Source of the DNA: Candidatus Kuenenia stuttgartensis
Lineage (GTDB): Bacteria > Planctomycetota > Planctomycetia > Isosphaerales > Isosphaeraceae
Reading direction: 5' to 3'
Assembly (NCBI GenBank): GCA_945874095.1
Contig: CAMCFM010000294.1
Coordinates: 1-6,123 of the forward strand
DNA: 6,123 bases
Shown here: positions 1-5,696 of the stretch, piece after piece
Numbering within the stretch: the first letter of the stretch is position 1
Layout of the letters: every line of letters begins with the position of its first letter
The notes under the pieces: model-generated
What the model saw: the letters and a program-made list of their open reading frames with translations, nothing else
The model's database searches: none
What the model was told of the DNA's origin: nothing
Program-made: the position numbers and the translations under genes

Positions 1-99
1 TGAGGCGGCACCCACGGGGGCCACAACGGCGGCCAGCATCACGGCGGTTACAGCCGAAAGCCTTGTCCAGAAAGAACGAAGGCTATTTGCAATCATCAT
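1..99 (-). CDS. N-terminus of an exported protein (partial, runs off left edge)
   Basis: Only the first 33 codons are in the window, and the frame stays open to base 1. The visible part is a signal peptide: it starts MMIANSLRSF, has Arg8 and Arg13 in the n-region, then a hydrophobic Ala/Val-rich stretch (about residues 15-28) and a plausible signal peptidase I site near VGA-AS. The protein is therefore probably secreted or periplasmic; nothing of the mature domain can be seen, so its function is unknown. The start is chosen because an AGGAG sits 8 bases before the first of two consecutive ATGs; the second ATG (94-96) would also work. It lies 114 bases downstream of, and on the same strand as, the protease at 214-1200, so the two may be co-transcribed. 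I see no convincing promoter in the gap. Confidence 0.72.
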   Translation of the reverse strand, partial: MMIANSLRSFWTRLSAVTAVMLAAVVAPVGAAS

Positions 100-107
100 C
101 AGTTCCA

Positions 108-112
108 CTCCT
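108..112 (-). promoter_or_regulatory. Ribosome binding site AGGAG
   Basis: Read on the minus strand, AGGAG is followed by 8 bases and then the double ATG at 99-94. This is the best Shine-Dalgarno match in the window and is the main evidence that the short open frame at the left edge is a real gene start. Confidence 0.7.
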
Positions 113-213
113 AGAGATGCAAAAGGCGTCATTCGAGAGACGCATCCTATTGTGAATCACTTGGTCACTGTCACGTTCAAAACTTCGTTTGAAGGGTGCT
201 GTCCTGCTCTGAA

Positions 214-1200
214 TCAGAGACCCGGACGACCTTCCACCGACTTGGATGATGCCACTGCGGGCTTGCCCCGACGAGGTGCATCCATGTACCTGTAGCCTGC
301 GTTCGGATTGGTTTTGTCATAGCCGAACGCATCCCGATTTCTCAGAAAATCCTTCACATATCGAATCGGGATCGCAAATCCCAGATTGTCACCCGATGTG
401 GCCTTCATGTTGGTCACACCCACCACCTCTCCCTTGAGATTAAAGAGTGGCCCACCAGAATTCCCTGGATTGATCGCAGCATCTGTCTGCAGATAAACCA
501 GGCCATCAAAATTCCGGTTCCGGGTGCTCACAATCCCTTGACTGACACTTCGTTCAAGGCCCAGAGGATTGCCGATCGCAAAGACCCCATCACCCGCTGC
601 GAGTTCATCCACAGAGAGTGAGCATGGTTTATAAGTCAAATCTTCCCGTTTTGGAAGTCGAATGAGCGCTAGATCCATCAACGGATTCATGGCCACGATC
701 TCGACCTCTTCGACCCGGACCCGCTGGAGGGCTCCTGATGGATTCTTTTTGTAAAGCGTTGCAGAGATTCGTGTTTCGCCAGCAATCACGTGCTGGTTTG
801 TGATCGCATATCCATCGTCGTTCAATAAAAATCCCGACCCTTTTCCAGATGGGGTGTCGATCGAAATCACACCCTCACCAAACTGATCCACAAGTTGGCG
901 AACCGATTTACCGTCCAATCCACCTGTCTTGTAAAACCCATCCATATCATCTTCCGAAACCGTTGCAGGGGTCGTCGTCGACGCGACTTCTGATCCTGTA
1001 AATTTCTGCCGCTTAAGAATTTGATCTTTTGGGAGACGAACCACATCGTGGCCCAGGTCAACGAACAGTGCGTCGGGCTTTTCGGTCAGCAGAGAGCCAG
1101 TCACCCGGCCACCTCCACGCAGGTCGATCGAAATCCGATCGTCTGAAATGACCGAGGTGGAGAGCATGAGAATGAGCGGTAAGTAGTGCCTGACATTCAT
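214..1200 (-). CDS. Secreted trypsin-like serine protease (S1C/HtrA type, no PDZ)
   Basis: A 328-residue chymotrypsin-fold serine endopeptidase of the S1C (DegP/HtrA-like) group. Residues 1-20 form a signal peptide (Arg4, hydrophobic YLPLILMLSTSVIS), so it acts in the periplasm or outside the cell. Residues 22-65 form a small beta-rich N-terminal domain (GGGRVTGSLL, VDLGHDVVRLPKDQI), followed by a Ser/Thr-rich linker and the protease domain at about 98-290. The catalytic triad is intact: His137 (TNQHVIAG), Asp176 (MDLALI) and Ser248 (NPGNSGGPLF). The chain ends with a Pro/Gly/Lys/Arg-rich tail and has no PDZ domain, unlike DegP, so regulation by PDZ-bound peptides is not expected. An in-frame TTG five codons upstream (1213-1215) could extend it, but ATG at 1200 places the signal peptide correctly. 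A minus-strand promoter lies at 1259-1286, and another exported protein is encoded downstream. Family call is firm; the substrate is unknown. Confidence 0.93.
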   Translation of the reverse strand: MNVRHYLPLILMLSTSVISDDRISIDLRGGGRVTGSLLTEKPDALFVDLGHDVVRLPKDQILKRQKFTGSEVASTTTPATVSEDDMDGFYKTGGLDGKSVRQLVDQFGEGVISIDTPSGKGSGFLLNDDGYAITNQHVIAGETRISATLYKKNPSGALQRVRVEEVEIVAMNPLMDLALIRLPKREDLTYKPCSLSVDELAAGDGVFAIGNPLGLERSVSQGIVSTRNRNFDGLVYLQTDAAINPGNSGGPLFNLKGEVVGVTNMKATSGDNLGFAIPIRYVKDFLRNRDAFGYDKTNPNAGYRYMDAPRRGKPAVASSKSVEGRPGL

Positions 1201-1258
1201 GATGGATATTCTCAAGGCCTGCTGCTTCCCATCAAACGGACTTGGATCATTACTTAAG

Positions 1259-1286
1259 ATTGTAGTCAGCTGAAATGAACATGCAA
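1259..1286 (-). promoter_or_regulatory. Putative sigma70 promoter for the protease gene
   Basis: On the minus strand TTGCAT (1286-1281) and TACAAT (1264-1259) are separated by 16 bases. The predicted RNA start is near 1252, giving a leader of about 50 bases before ATG 1200. It faces away from the plus-strand promoter at 1379-1406. Planctomycete promoter consensus is poorly defined, so this is a pattern match only. Confidence 0.45.
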
Positions 1287-1300
1287 CTGCAAAACCTTAA

Positions 1301-1316
1301 AACGAATATGATCGTT
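1301..1316. repeat. Small inverted repeat between divergent promoters
   Basis: AACGA and TCGTT are 5-bp arms around a 6-base AT-rich centre, within an A/T-rich context. The element lies between the two divergent promoters, where a shared operator would be expected. The arms are short and could be chance. Confidence 0.2.
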
Positions 1317-1378
1317 AAAATCGGATCAGTTTTTGCCTGTCAGAAAATAGTCCAGAGTGGAACGAAAAACCTGATTCG

Positions 1379-1406
1379 TTGACTTGCGACATATGAAGTT
1401 TAGAAT
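1379..1406 (+). promoter_or_regulatory. Putative sigma70 promoter for the glycosyltransferase operon
   Basis: TTGACT (1379-1384), a 16-base spacer and TAGAAT (1401-1406). Initiation near 1413 would lie downstream of the TTG (1384) and ATG (1393) that could extend the reading frame, which favours ATG 1498 as the true start and leaves a leader of about 85 bases. Confidence 0.5.
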
Positions 1407-1497
1407 AAGGATGCAGGTAAGATCCGAGCTTTTTTGGATCGTACCCTCTGCAAGTACTGCGGCCGAAGTGTCACGACGAGCGAAATTGAACAAAAAA

Positions 1498-2220
1498 ATG
1501 CGATTCCTCACGGCACTTCCTGTCTACAACGAAGAAAAATATCTCGACGAAGTACTGCCGCAAGTTGCTGCATATTCTCATGATGTGTTGGTTGTGGATG
1601 ATGGTTCGAAAGATCGGACTCCCGAGATTCTGGCTCGACACAAATCGATCAGGACCATCAGGCATCCCCAAAATCGGGGCTATGGAGCCGGTCTGGTCAC
1701 CGCATTCCAAGTCGCTGTCGAAGGCGGCTACGATGCCCTGGTGACCATCGACTGCGATGGCCAGCATGAACCTCACTTGATTCCTGCCTTGATCAATATG
1801 TTGGAGGATTGCGATATCGTCAGTGGTAGCCGTTATTTGGATACTTACGACCCTTCGGCTCCCCCTCCAGAAGATCGCCGCCGTATCAATATGACTGTGC
1901 TTGGATGGTTAAGAGATGAGCTTGGCCTGAAACTGACCGACGGCTTTTGTGGATTCAAAGCCTACAGGACCAGTATTTTAAGTCAGTTCAAGATTGTCGA
2001 TCCTGGATATGCCATGCCTCTGGAAGTCTGGGTTCAGGCTGTTGAACATCAGATGAAGATTCATGAGATGGCCGTTCCTCTGATCTATCTCGACGAGAAT
2101 CGTTCGTTTGGAGGTTCACTCGACGATTCCAATTTTCGCCTCAAGCACTATCGCTCTGTTTTTGATGCCGCACTGGCCCGGTCTGATTTGGGTCAGTCCA
2201 ATCGGAGTCAAGGACTATGA
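1498..2220 (+). CDS. Family 2 glycosyltransferase (DPM1/polyprenyl-phosphate sugar transferase-like, soluble)
   Basis: A 240-residue GT-A fold glycosyltransferase, of the kind that moves a sugar from a nucleotide-sugar donor to a lipid phosphate or other small acceptor. It opens with the beta1 segment MRFLTALPVYNEEKYL, then shows VDDGS (33-37) for nucleotide binding, the metal-binding DCDGQH (85-90, DxD type), SGSRY (109-113) and TDGFCGFKAYR (147-157), where DPM-type enzymes have their acceptor loop. The length is that of a bare catalytic domain: there is no C-terminal membrane segment such as ArnC/GtrB-type enzymes carry, so it should be cytosolic or peripheral. The start is ATG 1498, because beta1 begins directly there and a promoter lies at 1379-1406; the TTG at 1384 would add 38 residues unlike this family. 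No clear Shine-Dalgarno is seen. Its stop overlaps the next start, so it is coupled to the BshC-like gene. Sugar and acceptor are unknown. Confidence 0.9.
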   Translation: MRFLTALPVYNEEKYLDEVLPQVAAYSHDVLVVDDGSKDRTPEILARHKSIRTIRHPQNRGYGAGLVTAFQVAVEGGYDALVTIDCDGQHEPHLIPALINMLEDCDIVSGSRYLDTYDPSAPPPEDRRRINMTVLGWLRDELGLKLTDGFCGFKAYRTSILSQFKIVDPGYAMPLEVWVQAVEHQMKIHEMAVPLIYLDENRSFGGSLDDSNFRLKHYRSVFDAALARSDLGQSNRSQGL

Positions 2221-3845
2221 GCGGCACAAATTTTCGTGCTCCCGGTTCAGATTTCGGGCTCCTCGCCATTCCACAACTCAGCGAATGGCCTGAAATGGCG
2301 GCCCGGAATCATCAGCTTTTGAGCCAGCCTGAGATTCAATTCGGTGGCAGAAGTCTCGTCGAATTAAGACGTTCCGCACGATTCAGCTTTGTGGAATGCT
2401 CGAAAATCTGGAATCCTGGAGCAGGCGTTCAATCTCCAAATGCACTTCACAAAGATGCCATTTGGATCATGACAGGCCATCAGCCAGAACTTTATCACCC
2501 GGGTGTCTGGGCCAAGAATTTCGCCGTTGCGGCGATCGCCAAAGCCGCCAATGCTGTGGGTGTGAACCTGGTTGCTGATACGGATCAGCTCAAATCGACC
2601 AGAATCAAGGTCCCATCTGGCTCGTTGCATTCGAATCCGAAAACGGTGGAAGTGCCGTTCGATCAAACCGACGATGGCCGCCCTTATGAGACCTGGAATA
2701 TTGTGGACGAGGCCCTGTTCGATGGCTTCGCCCAGAATTTGCGCGATGCACTGACGCCTGATGTCGCGGACCCTCTGGCGACTGAAATCTGGCCTCTGAT
2801 GAAGCAGGTTCAGGATGAGTCGGGCGCTCGCCGTATTAGCTTGGCTCGTCAGCAGATAGAGCAGGAGTGGGGATACGGGCTTTTGGAATCTCCCATGAGC
2901 CTTTGGGCGGATTCACCTGTGGTTCGCCACATGTTCTGCATGATTCTGGCCGATTTGCCACGATTTCATGCGATTCATGACGAATATCTTGCCGCATATC
3001 GCAAAGAACATAAGATCCGGAGCAGGAATCACCCCGTCGCAGACCTTGTCCATAAAGATGGATGGTGGGAGTCTCCCCTGTGGGTCTGGCGTGACGAGAA
3101 TCCGACACGAACCTCTCTTTGGGTCAGGATTTGTGAAAATGGGTCGGGTGTTGAGCTGAGGATTGACGGAGAGACTGAGTCGATTGGATGCCTCTCGATT
3201 CGCCCTGACCGGCCGACCGATGGAGGTGTTGAGGAACTGGCCCGGTTCGCCGCCGAAGGGATTCGGATACGTCCCAGAGCCCTTGTGACCACCGCTTTAT
3301 GCAGGACACTCCTGGCTGATCTTTTTGTGCACGGGATTGGCGGAGCGATTTACGACGAGCTTGGAGACAGCATATTCAAGACGTTTTTTGGGATCACCCC
3401 ACCAGCTTATGCCGTGATGTCGGCAACCCTCCGGATCGATGATTTTGGTCCTGCCCGAGCGCGTGACGAACTCGATGTGGCGATTCGTCATCGGCGCTGT
3501 CTGGAGTGGAAAGCAGAGACTTTGGGCCTGACGGATCCGTCGGTAAAAATCTTGTTGGAAGAGAAGCTGTATTGGCTTGAGCAAGCGACATTGGAGCGTG
3601 AGCCGCGACGAAAGCGAGCGAGGGAACTTCGGCGGATTAATCGCGAAATCGCAGTTTTATTGGCAGGTGATCTTTCTGCAACGAATGTAAGAATCGCCGA
3701 ATTGAGGTCAGAGAGCGCGATTGAGCAGGTTGCGCGGTCGAGAGAATACTCAATCACGGTGCATTCGATGGTTCGGCTGCGTAGATTGGCTGGTTTGATC
3801 GGATTACAGGCGAAGAATCGGAGCCCACTTGACAAGGTTTTTTGA
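2217..3845 (+). CDS. BshC-like protein (possible cysteine-adding enzyme homologue)
   Basis: A 542-residue cytosolic protein without signal or membrane segments. I recognise it as resembling BshC, the enzyme that adds cysteine to glucosaminyl-malate in bacillithiol synthesis; B. subtilis BshC is of nearly the same length. Landmarks occur in the same order: MTGHQPELYHPGVW (85-98) where BshC has its GQQ...GGP loop, a following helix (KNFAVAAIAKA), LVADTDQ (118-124) where BshC has an acidic ASEDHD-type segment, and RPRALVTTALCRTL (352-365) leading into HGIGGAIYDELGD (372-384), equivalent to the RP...GGP.E..Y region. The highly charged helical stretch at about 440-515 could be the coiled coil typical of BshC. 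The TGHQPEL version differs from canonical BshC, so the substrate may differ too. The gene starts inside the stop codon of the glycosyltransferase (ATGA overlap), implying translational coupling and a shared pathway. Homology is judged by eye from memory; function is inferred. Confidence 0.62.
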   Translation: MSGTNFRAPGSDFGLLAIPQLSEWPEMAARNHQLLSQPEIQFGGRSLVELRRSARFSFVECSKIWNPGAGVQSPNALHKDAIWIMTGHQPELYHPGVWAKNFAVAAIAKAANAVGVNLVADTDQLKSTRIKVPSGSLHSNPKTVEVPFDQTDDGRPYETWNIVDEALFDGFAQNLRDALTPDVADPLATEIWPLMKQVQDESGARRISLARQQIEQEWGYGLLESPMSLWADSPVVRHMFCMILADLPRFHAIHDEYLAAYRKEHKIRSRNHPVADLVHKDGWWESPLWVWRDENPTRTSLWVRICENGSGVELRIDGETESIGCLSIRPDRPTDGGVEELARFAAEGIRIRPRALVTTALCRTLLADLFVHGIGGAIYDELGDSIFKTFFGITPPAYAVMSATLRIDDFGPARARDELDVAIRHRRCLEWKAETLGLTDPSVKILLEEKLYWLEQATLEREPRRKRARELRRINREIAVLLAGDLSATNVRIAELRSESAIEQVARSREYSITVHSMVRLRRLAGLIGLQAKNRSPLDKVF

Positions 3846-3884
3846 GGAATTTCGAGAAACTTATTTGTCAATAGGGTTTGGTTC

Positions 3885-3913
3885 TTTTTTTAACGATTCG
3901 GTCTTGCTATAAT
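3885..3913 (+). promoter_or_regulatory. Extended -10 promoter for the acetyltransferase gene
   Basis: TGCTATAAT (3905-3913) is a perfect extended -10 (TGn plus consensus TATAAT). The -35 position (3885-3890) is only a T-run, as is usual when an extended -10 is present. Predicted initiation is near 3920, giving a leader of about 64 bases to ATG 3984. The gene therefore probably has its own transcript in addition to any read-through from the upstream pair, as no hairpin terminator is seen after 3845. Confidence 0.62.
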
Positions 3914-3926
3914 AAGGAACGAATCG
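3894..3926. promoter_or_regulatory. Inverted repeat bracketing the -10 box (operator candidate)
   Basis: CGATTCG (3894-3900) and CGAATCG (3920-3926) are perfect 7-bp inverted arms separated by 19 bases. The dyad centre (3910) falls within TATAAT, and the right arm overlaps the expected transcription start. Interior bases TC at 3902-3903 also pair with GA at 3917-3918. A dimeric repressor binding here would block the promoter. No regulator gene is in the window. Confidence 0.45.
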
Positions 3927-3970
3927 ACGAGAGAGCGGATTTTGCCTGATCACTTCGGTACTTCACCATG

Positions 3971-3975
3971 AAGGG
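3971..3975 (+). promoter_or_regulatory. Ribosome binding site AAGGG
   Basis: AAGGG is followed by 8 bases and ATG 3984. It decides between this start and ATG 4047 (residue 22 of the product), which has no comparable site. The same bases lie just inside an out-of-frame ATG at 3968. Confidence 0.45.
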
Positions 3976-3983
3976 TTTAATCG

Positions 3984-5273
3984 ATGAGAACCGGCTCTGT
4001 GACGGAAAGAATCGCGACAACCAAGAGAATCCCGGCAGCTCACTTTATGGAAGCGAGCGAAGGGGATCACGACGAAGTCGGTCAGGTTCTGATCAATTCG
4101 TTCCGCACTCTTGATCGGGAAAGATTTTACAATTCTTTACTGGATCCAGACTACAAGCCAGAGCATCGTCTGCTGGCGAGGATCAGTGGCCGACTGGCCA
4201 GCCATGTTCTGATGGCACGCCGGTCGATCCGGATTGATCAACTGGAGCTTCCGATATCAGGCCTTGTCTGGCTGGGCACGGTTCCCGAATTCCGGGGCAG
4301 AGGTCTGGCCGAGCAACTGATCAAGCAAGCTTTAAAGCGGTCAGACGCTGCCAAGATCGGTCTGTTGGGTCTGACGACGCGTACGCCTGACAACTACGAA
4401 AAAATTGGATGGGTCAAAGTCGGGCTCTCCCGACCGCTCGCAGTTTCATCAAGAAATCTGCCGACCGAAGACATCATGCAGCAGGAAGCCTCGCGTGGGG
4501 GCTGGACAGTTCGGCCATGGAGGCAGGTGGAACTTTCTGATCTGATGAGGATCTACGACCGTCAGTTGGCCGACACGCACATCGCTTCTGTCGTAAGAAG
4601 CGAAAGCTACTGGCGATGGATTGTCGGAATGCGAATGGCGCACGTCATTTGGGTAGCCTGTCGGGGCGATCAGGTCAAGGGTTACGCCTTTGTAAAAGAT
4701 CACCACGTCCTTGAAATCGCGTCCGATCTGGACTGCCCGGAAGCCTTTAAAATGTTGCTGGGCCGGATCAGGGCCGAAAGTCTGGAACGCGCCTATCCGG
4801 AGATCCTTCTGGATGTCCCATCGGACCATCCTGTCGTGAGTCACCTGAGCGACTGGCCGGGTGCAGGTCGATCCATGACCAGCTCCAGCTCGACTCTCCC
4901 GCCAAATTGTCTGATGATGAAGGTGGCCAATATCAGCCTTCTGCTCAACCAGTTGGCTCCCGAGCTTGATCGCAGGGCCCGTGCTGCAGGAATGAATTCC
5001 GGTGAACTGGGACTCTCCGTTGGTTCCAATCGCTGGACCCTCCGATGGGATGCCGAAAACCCACTCTCCGTAGAATCTGGCCGAAGCGGACGTAAATCCA
5101 TCACCGTTACAGAACGCGGACTGGTTCTACTGGTGATGGGCCAGGAATCGATCGAAACACTGGTGCTTTCAGGTTTTGCACACTTCCAGCACTCGTCCGC
5201 CGCAGCAGCCTGCGAAATTCTTTTCCCTAGACGATCCCTCTGGAGAAGCGTCCTCGACCGGTTCTCATACTGA
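3984..5273 (+). CDS. Eis-like GNAT N-acetyltransferase with SCP2-like C-terminal domain
   Basis: A 429-residue acetyl-CoA-dependent N-acetyltransferase of the Eis architecture: GNAT domain (about 22-150), second GNAT-like domain without a cofactor motif (about 172-290), and an SCP2-like C-terminal domain (about 312-425, NISLLLNQLAPEL). The acetyl-CoA pyrophosphate loop is VPEFRGRGLAEQL (100-112, R-G-R-G-L-A), preceded by the GLVWLGTV strand. Tyr138 in NYEKIGW lies where GNAT enzymes of this group keep the general-acid tyrosine, and the chain ends in an aromatic residue (Tyr429), recalling Eis, whose C-terminal carboxylate is catalytic. Eis-family members acetylate amines on aminoglycosides, peptides or small molecules; the substrate here is unknown. 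It is cytosolic, with no signal or membrane segment. An AAGGG site supports ATG 3984. It lies 138 bases after the BshC-like gene with its own promoter and a strong terminator behind it. Confidence 0.85.
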   Translation: MRTGSVTERIATTKRIPAAHFMEASEGDHDEVGQVLINSFRTLDRERFYNSLLDPDYKPEHRLLARISGRLASHVLMARRSIRIDQLELPISGLVWLGTVPEFRGRGLAEQLIKQALKRSDAAKIGLLGLTTRTPDNYEKIGWVKVGLSRPLAVSSRNLPTEDIMQQEASRGGWTVRPWRQVELSDLMRIYDRQLADTHIASVVRSESYWRWIVGMRMAHVIWVACRGDQVKGYAFVKDHHVLEIASDLDCPEAFKMLLGRIRAESLERAYPEILLDVPSDHPVVSHLSDWPGAGRSMTSSSSTLPPNCLMMKVANISLLLNQLAPELDRRARAAGMNSGELGLSVGSNRWTLRWDAENPLSVESGRSGRKSITVTERGLVLLVMGQESIETLVLSGFAHFQHSSAAAACEILFPRRSLWRSVLDRFSY

Positions 5274-5310
5274 GTTCGATCCGCTTGAGTTTGATTCGAA
5301 ATCACCTAAT

Positions 5311-5350
5311 CCGGACTCGCCTAAAATCTAGGCGAGTCGGTTTTTTTCTT
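5311..5350 (+). terminator. Rho-independent terminator of the acetyltransferase gene
   Basis: GACTCGCCTA (5314-5323) and TAGGCGAGTC (5329-5338) make a perfect 10-bp stem with a 5-base AAATC loop. CC/GG at the base can pair past one bulged G, and the stem is followed by seven T residues and CTT. It begins 38 bases after the stop codon. The T-run is only on the plus-strand side, so it should work in that direction. Confidence 0.93.
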
Positions 5351-5391
5351 ATGTGAAATAATCACTCAGGATCAGGCCGAAAATCACTTCC

Positions 5392-5403
5392 GGTTTTAAA
5401 ACC
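5392..5403. repeat. Perfect 12-bp palindrome beside the repeat array
   Basis: GGTTTTAAAACC is self-complementary and lies 5 bases before the first array element. Related GGTTT/TTTTAAA words recur at 5455-5470, between that element and the first 57-bp unit. This could be array flank sequence or a protein-binding site; nothing distinguishes these. Confidence 0.4.
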
Positions 5404-5408
5404 AATTA

Positions 5409-5437
5409 ACCGGAGCTAGCGCCAAGCCCGGCTAGGT
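5409..5437 (-). repeat. 29-bp flanking element, left copy
   Basis: Matches the element at 5671-5699 at 26 of 29 positions (differences at 5414, 5419 and 5436). On the minus strand it folds as TAGCC-GGGCT, a 7-base loop, then AGCTC-C-GGTTA, with one G.U pair and one bulged C. It has no long T-run after it. Confidence 0.75.
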
Positions 5438-5469
5438 AAGAGGCGCCAGCCATCGGTTTCAAGTTTTAA

Positions 5470-5526
5470 ATCTAGCCGCAGGGCGCTAGCCCCCGGTTCG
5501 CGGAAGAAAATTACCTGAGTATAAAA
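5470..5526 (+). repeat. 57-bp repeat, unit 1
   Basis: Starts ATCTAGCC, continues with GGGCGCTAGCCCCCGGTT and the spacer motif TCGCGGAAGAAAA, and ends ACCTGAGTATAAAA. It differs from unit 2 at a few positions, for example GCAGGG in place of GCCGGG near the start. Confidence 0.8.
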
Positions 5527-5583
5527 ATCTAGCCGCCGGGCGCTAGCCCCCGGTTCGCAGAAGAAAAATACCTGGATCTAAAA
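5527..5583 (+). repeat. 57-bp repeat, unit 2
   Basis: The most regular copy. CCGGG and CCCGG in its core form a 5-bp stem around CGCTAGCC, and CTAGC/GCTAG offers an alternative fold. It carries CGCAGAAG where the other copies have CGCGGAAG. Confidence 0.8.
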
Positions 5584-5640
5584 ATCTAGCCGCCGGGCGC
5601 TAGTTCCCTGTTCGCGGAAGAAAAAAACCGGGGTGTATGA
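5584..5640 (+). repeat. 57-bp repeat, unit 3 (diverged core)
   Basis: Keeps ATCTAGCCGCCGGGCGCTAG but then reads TTCCCTGTTCGCGG where units 1 and 2 have CCCCCGGTTCGCGG, which breaks the CCGGG/CCCGG stem. The total length is still 57 bp. Confidence 0.75.
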
Positions 5641-5670
5641 ATCTAGCCTCCGGTTCGCGGAAGAAAAATA
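5641..5670 (+). repeat. Repeat unit 4 (internally deleted)
   Basis: Begins ATCTAGCC in register with the others but jumps directly to TCCGGTTCGCGGAAG, so about 15 bases of the GGGCGCTAGCC core are missing. It runs directly into the right flanking element. Confidence 0.7.
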
Positions 5671-5696
5671 ACCGGGGCTATCGCCAAGCCCGGCTA
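5661..5696 (-). terminator. Probable intrinsic terminator of the SRPBCC gene, built from the repeat
   Basis: Read on the minus strand, TAGCC-GGGCT and AGCCC-GGTTA form a 10-bp stem (one G.U pair, one bulged C) around a 7-base loop, followed by TTTTTCTT. It lies 38 bases after the stop codon at 5734-5736. The hairpin is made by the right 29-bp array element and the T-run by the complement of the AAGAAAAA spacer of unit 4. Confidence 0.6.

Noticed and set aside
119..172. Promoter for the left-edge gene in the 100-213 gap
   Set aside because: Only poor matches with wrong spacing were found (for example TTGAAC and CACAAT 20 bases apart on the minus strand).
176..193. TTCAAA/TTTGAA hairpin after the protease gene as its terminator
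   Set aside because: Six A/T-rich pairs and no adequate T-run; too weak to call.
1201..1215. TTG start five codons upstream of the protease ATG
   Set aside because: A TTG is a weaker start, no clear ribosome site favours it, and the signal peptide is well formed from ATG 1200.
1421..1440. Hairpin GATCC...GGATC in the glycosyltransferase leader as a terminator or attenuator
   Set aside because: The stem is only about 5 bp, the T-run sits in the loop and not after the stem, and no alternative antiterminator fold is visible.
1384..1497. N-terminal extension of the glycosyltransferase from TTG 1384 or ATG 1393
   Set aside because: The 38 extra residues look nothing like the family, the GT-A fold begins directly at ATG 1498, and a promoter-like -35/-10 pair overlaps the extension.
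3488..3871. Minus-strand open frame of 127 codons under the end of the BshC-like gene
   Set aside because: It is an antisense shadow with low-complexity Ser/Arg composition, no recognisable domain and no ribosome site.
3968..4114. Out-of-frame ATG reading frame overlapping the start of the acetyltransferase gene (possible uORF)
   Set aside because: The 48-codon product is Ser/Arg-rich and featureless, and the AAGGG site lies inside it and serves ATG 3984 instead. No evidence for regulation by translation.
4449..5305. Two adjoining minus-strand open frames (131 and 154 codons) opposite the acetyltransferase gene
   Set aside because: Both are antisense to a well-supported GNAT gene and show no domain pattern; the 4-bp overlap between them appears to be coincidence.
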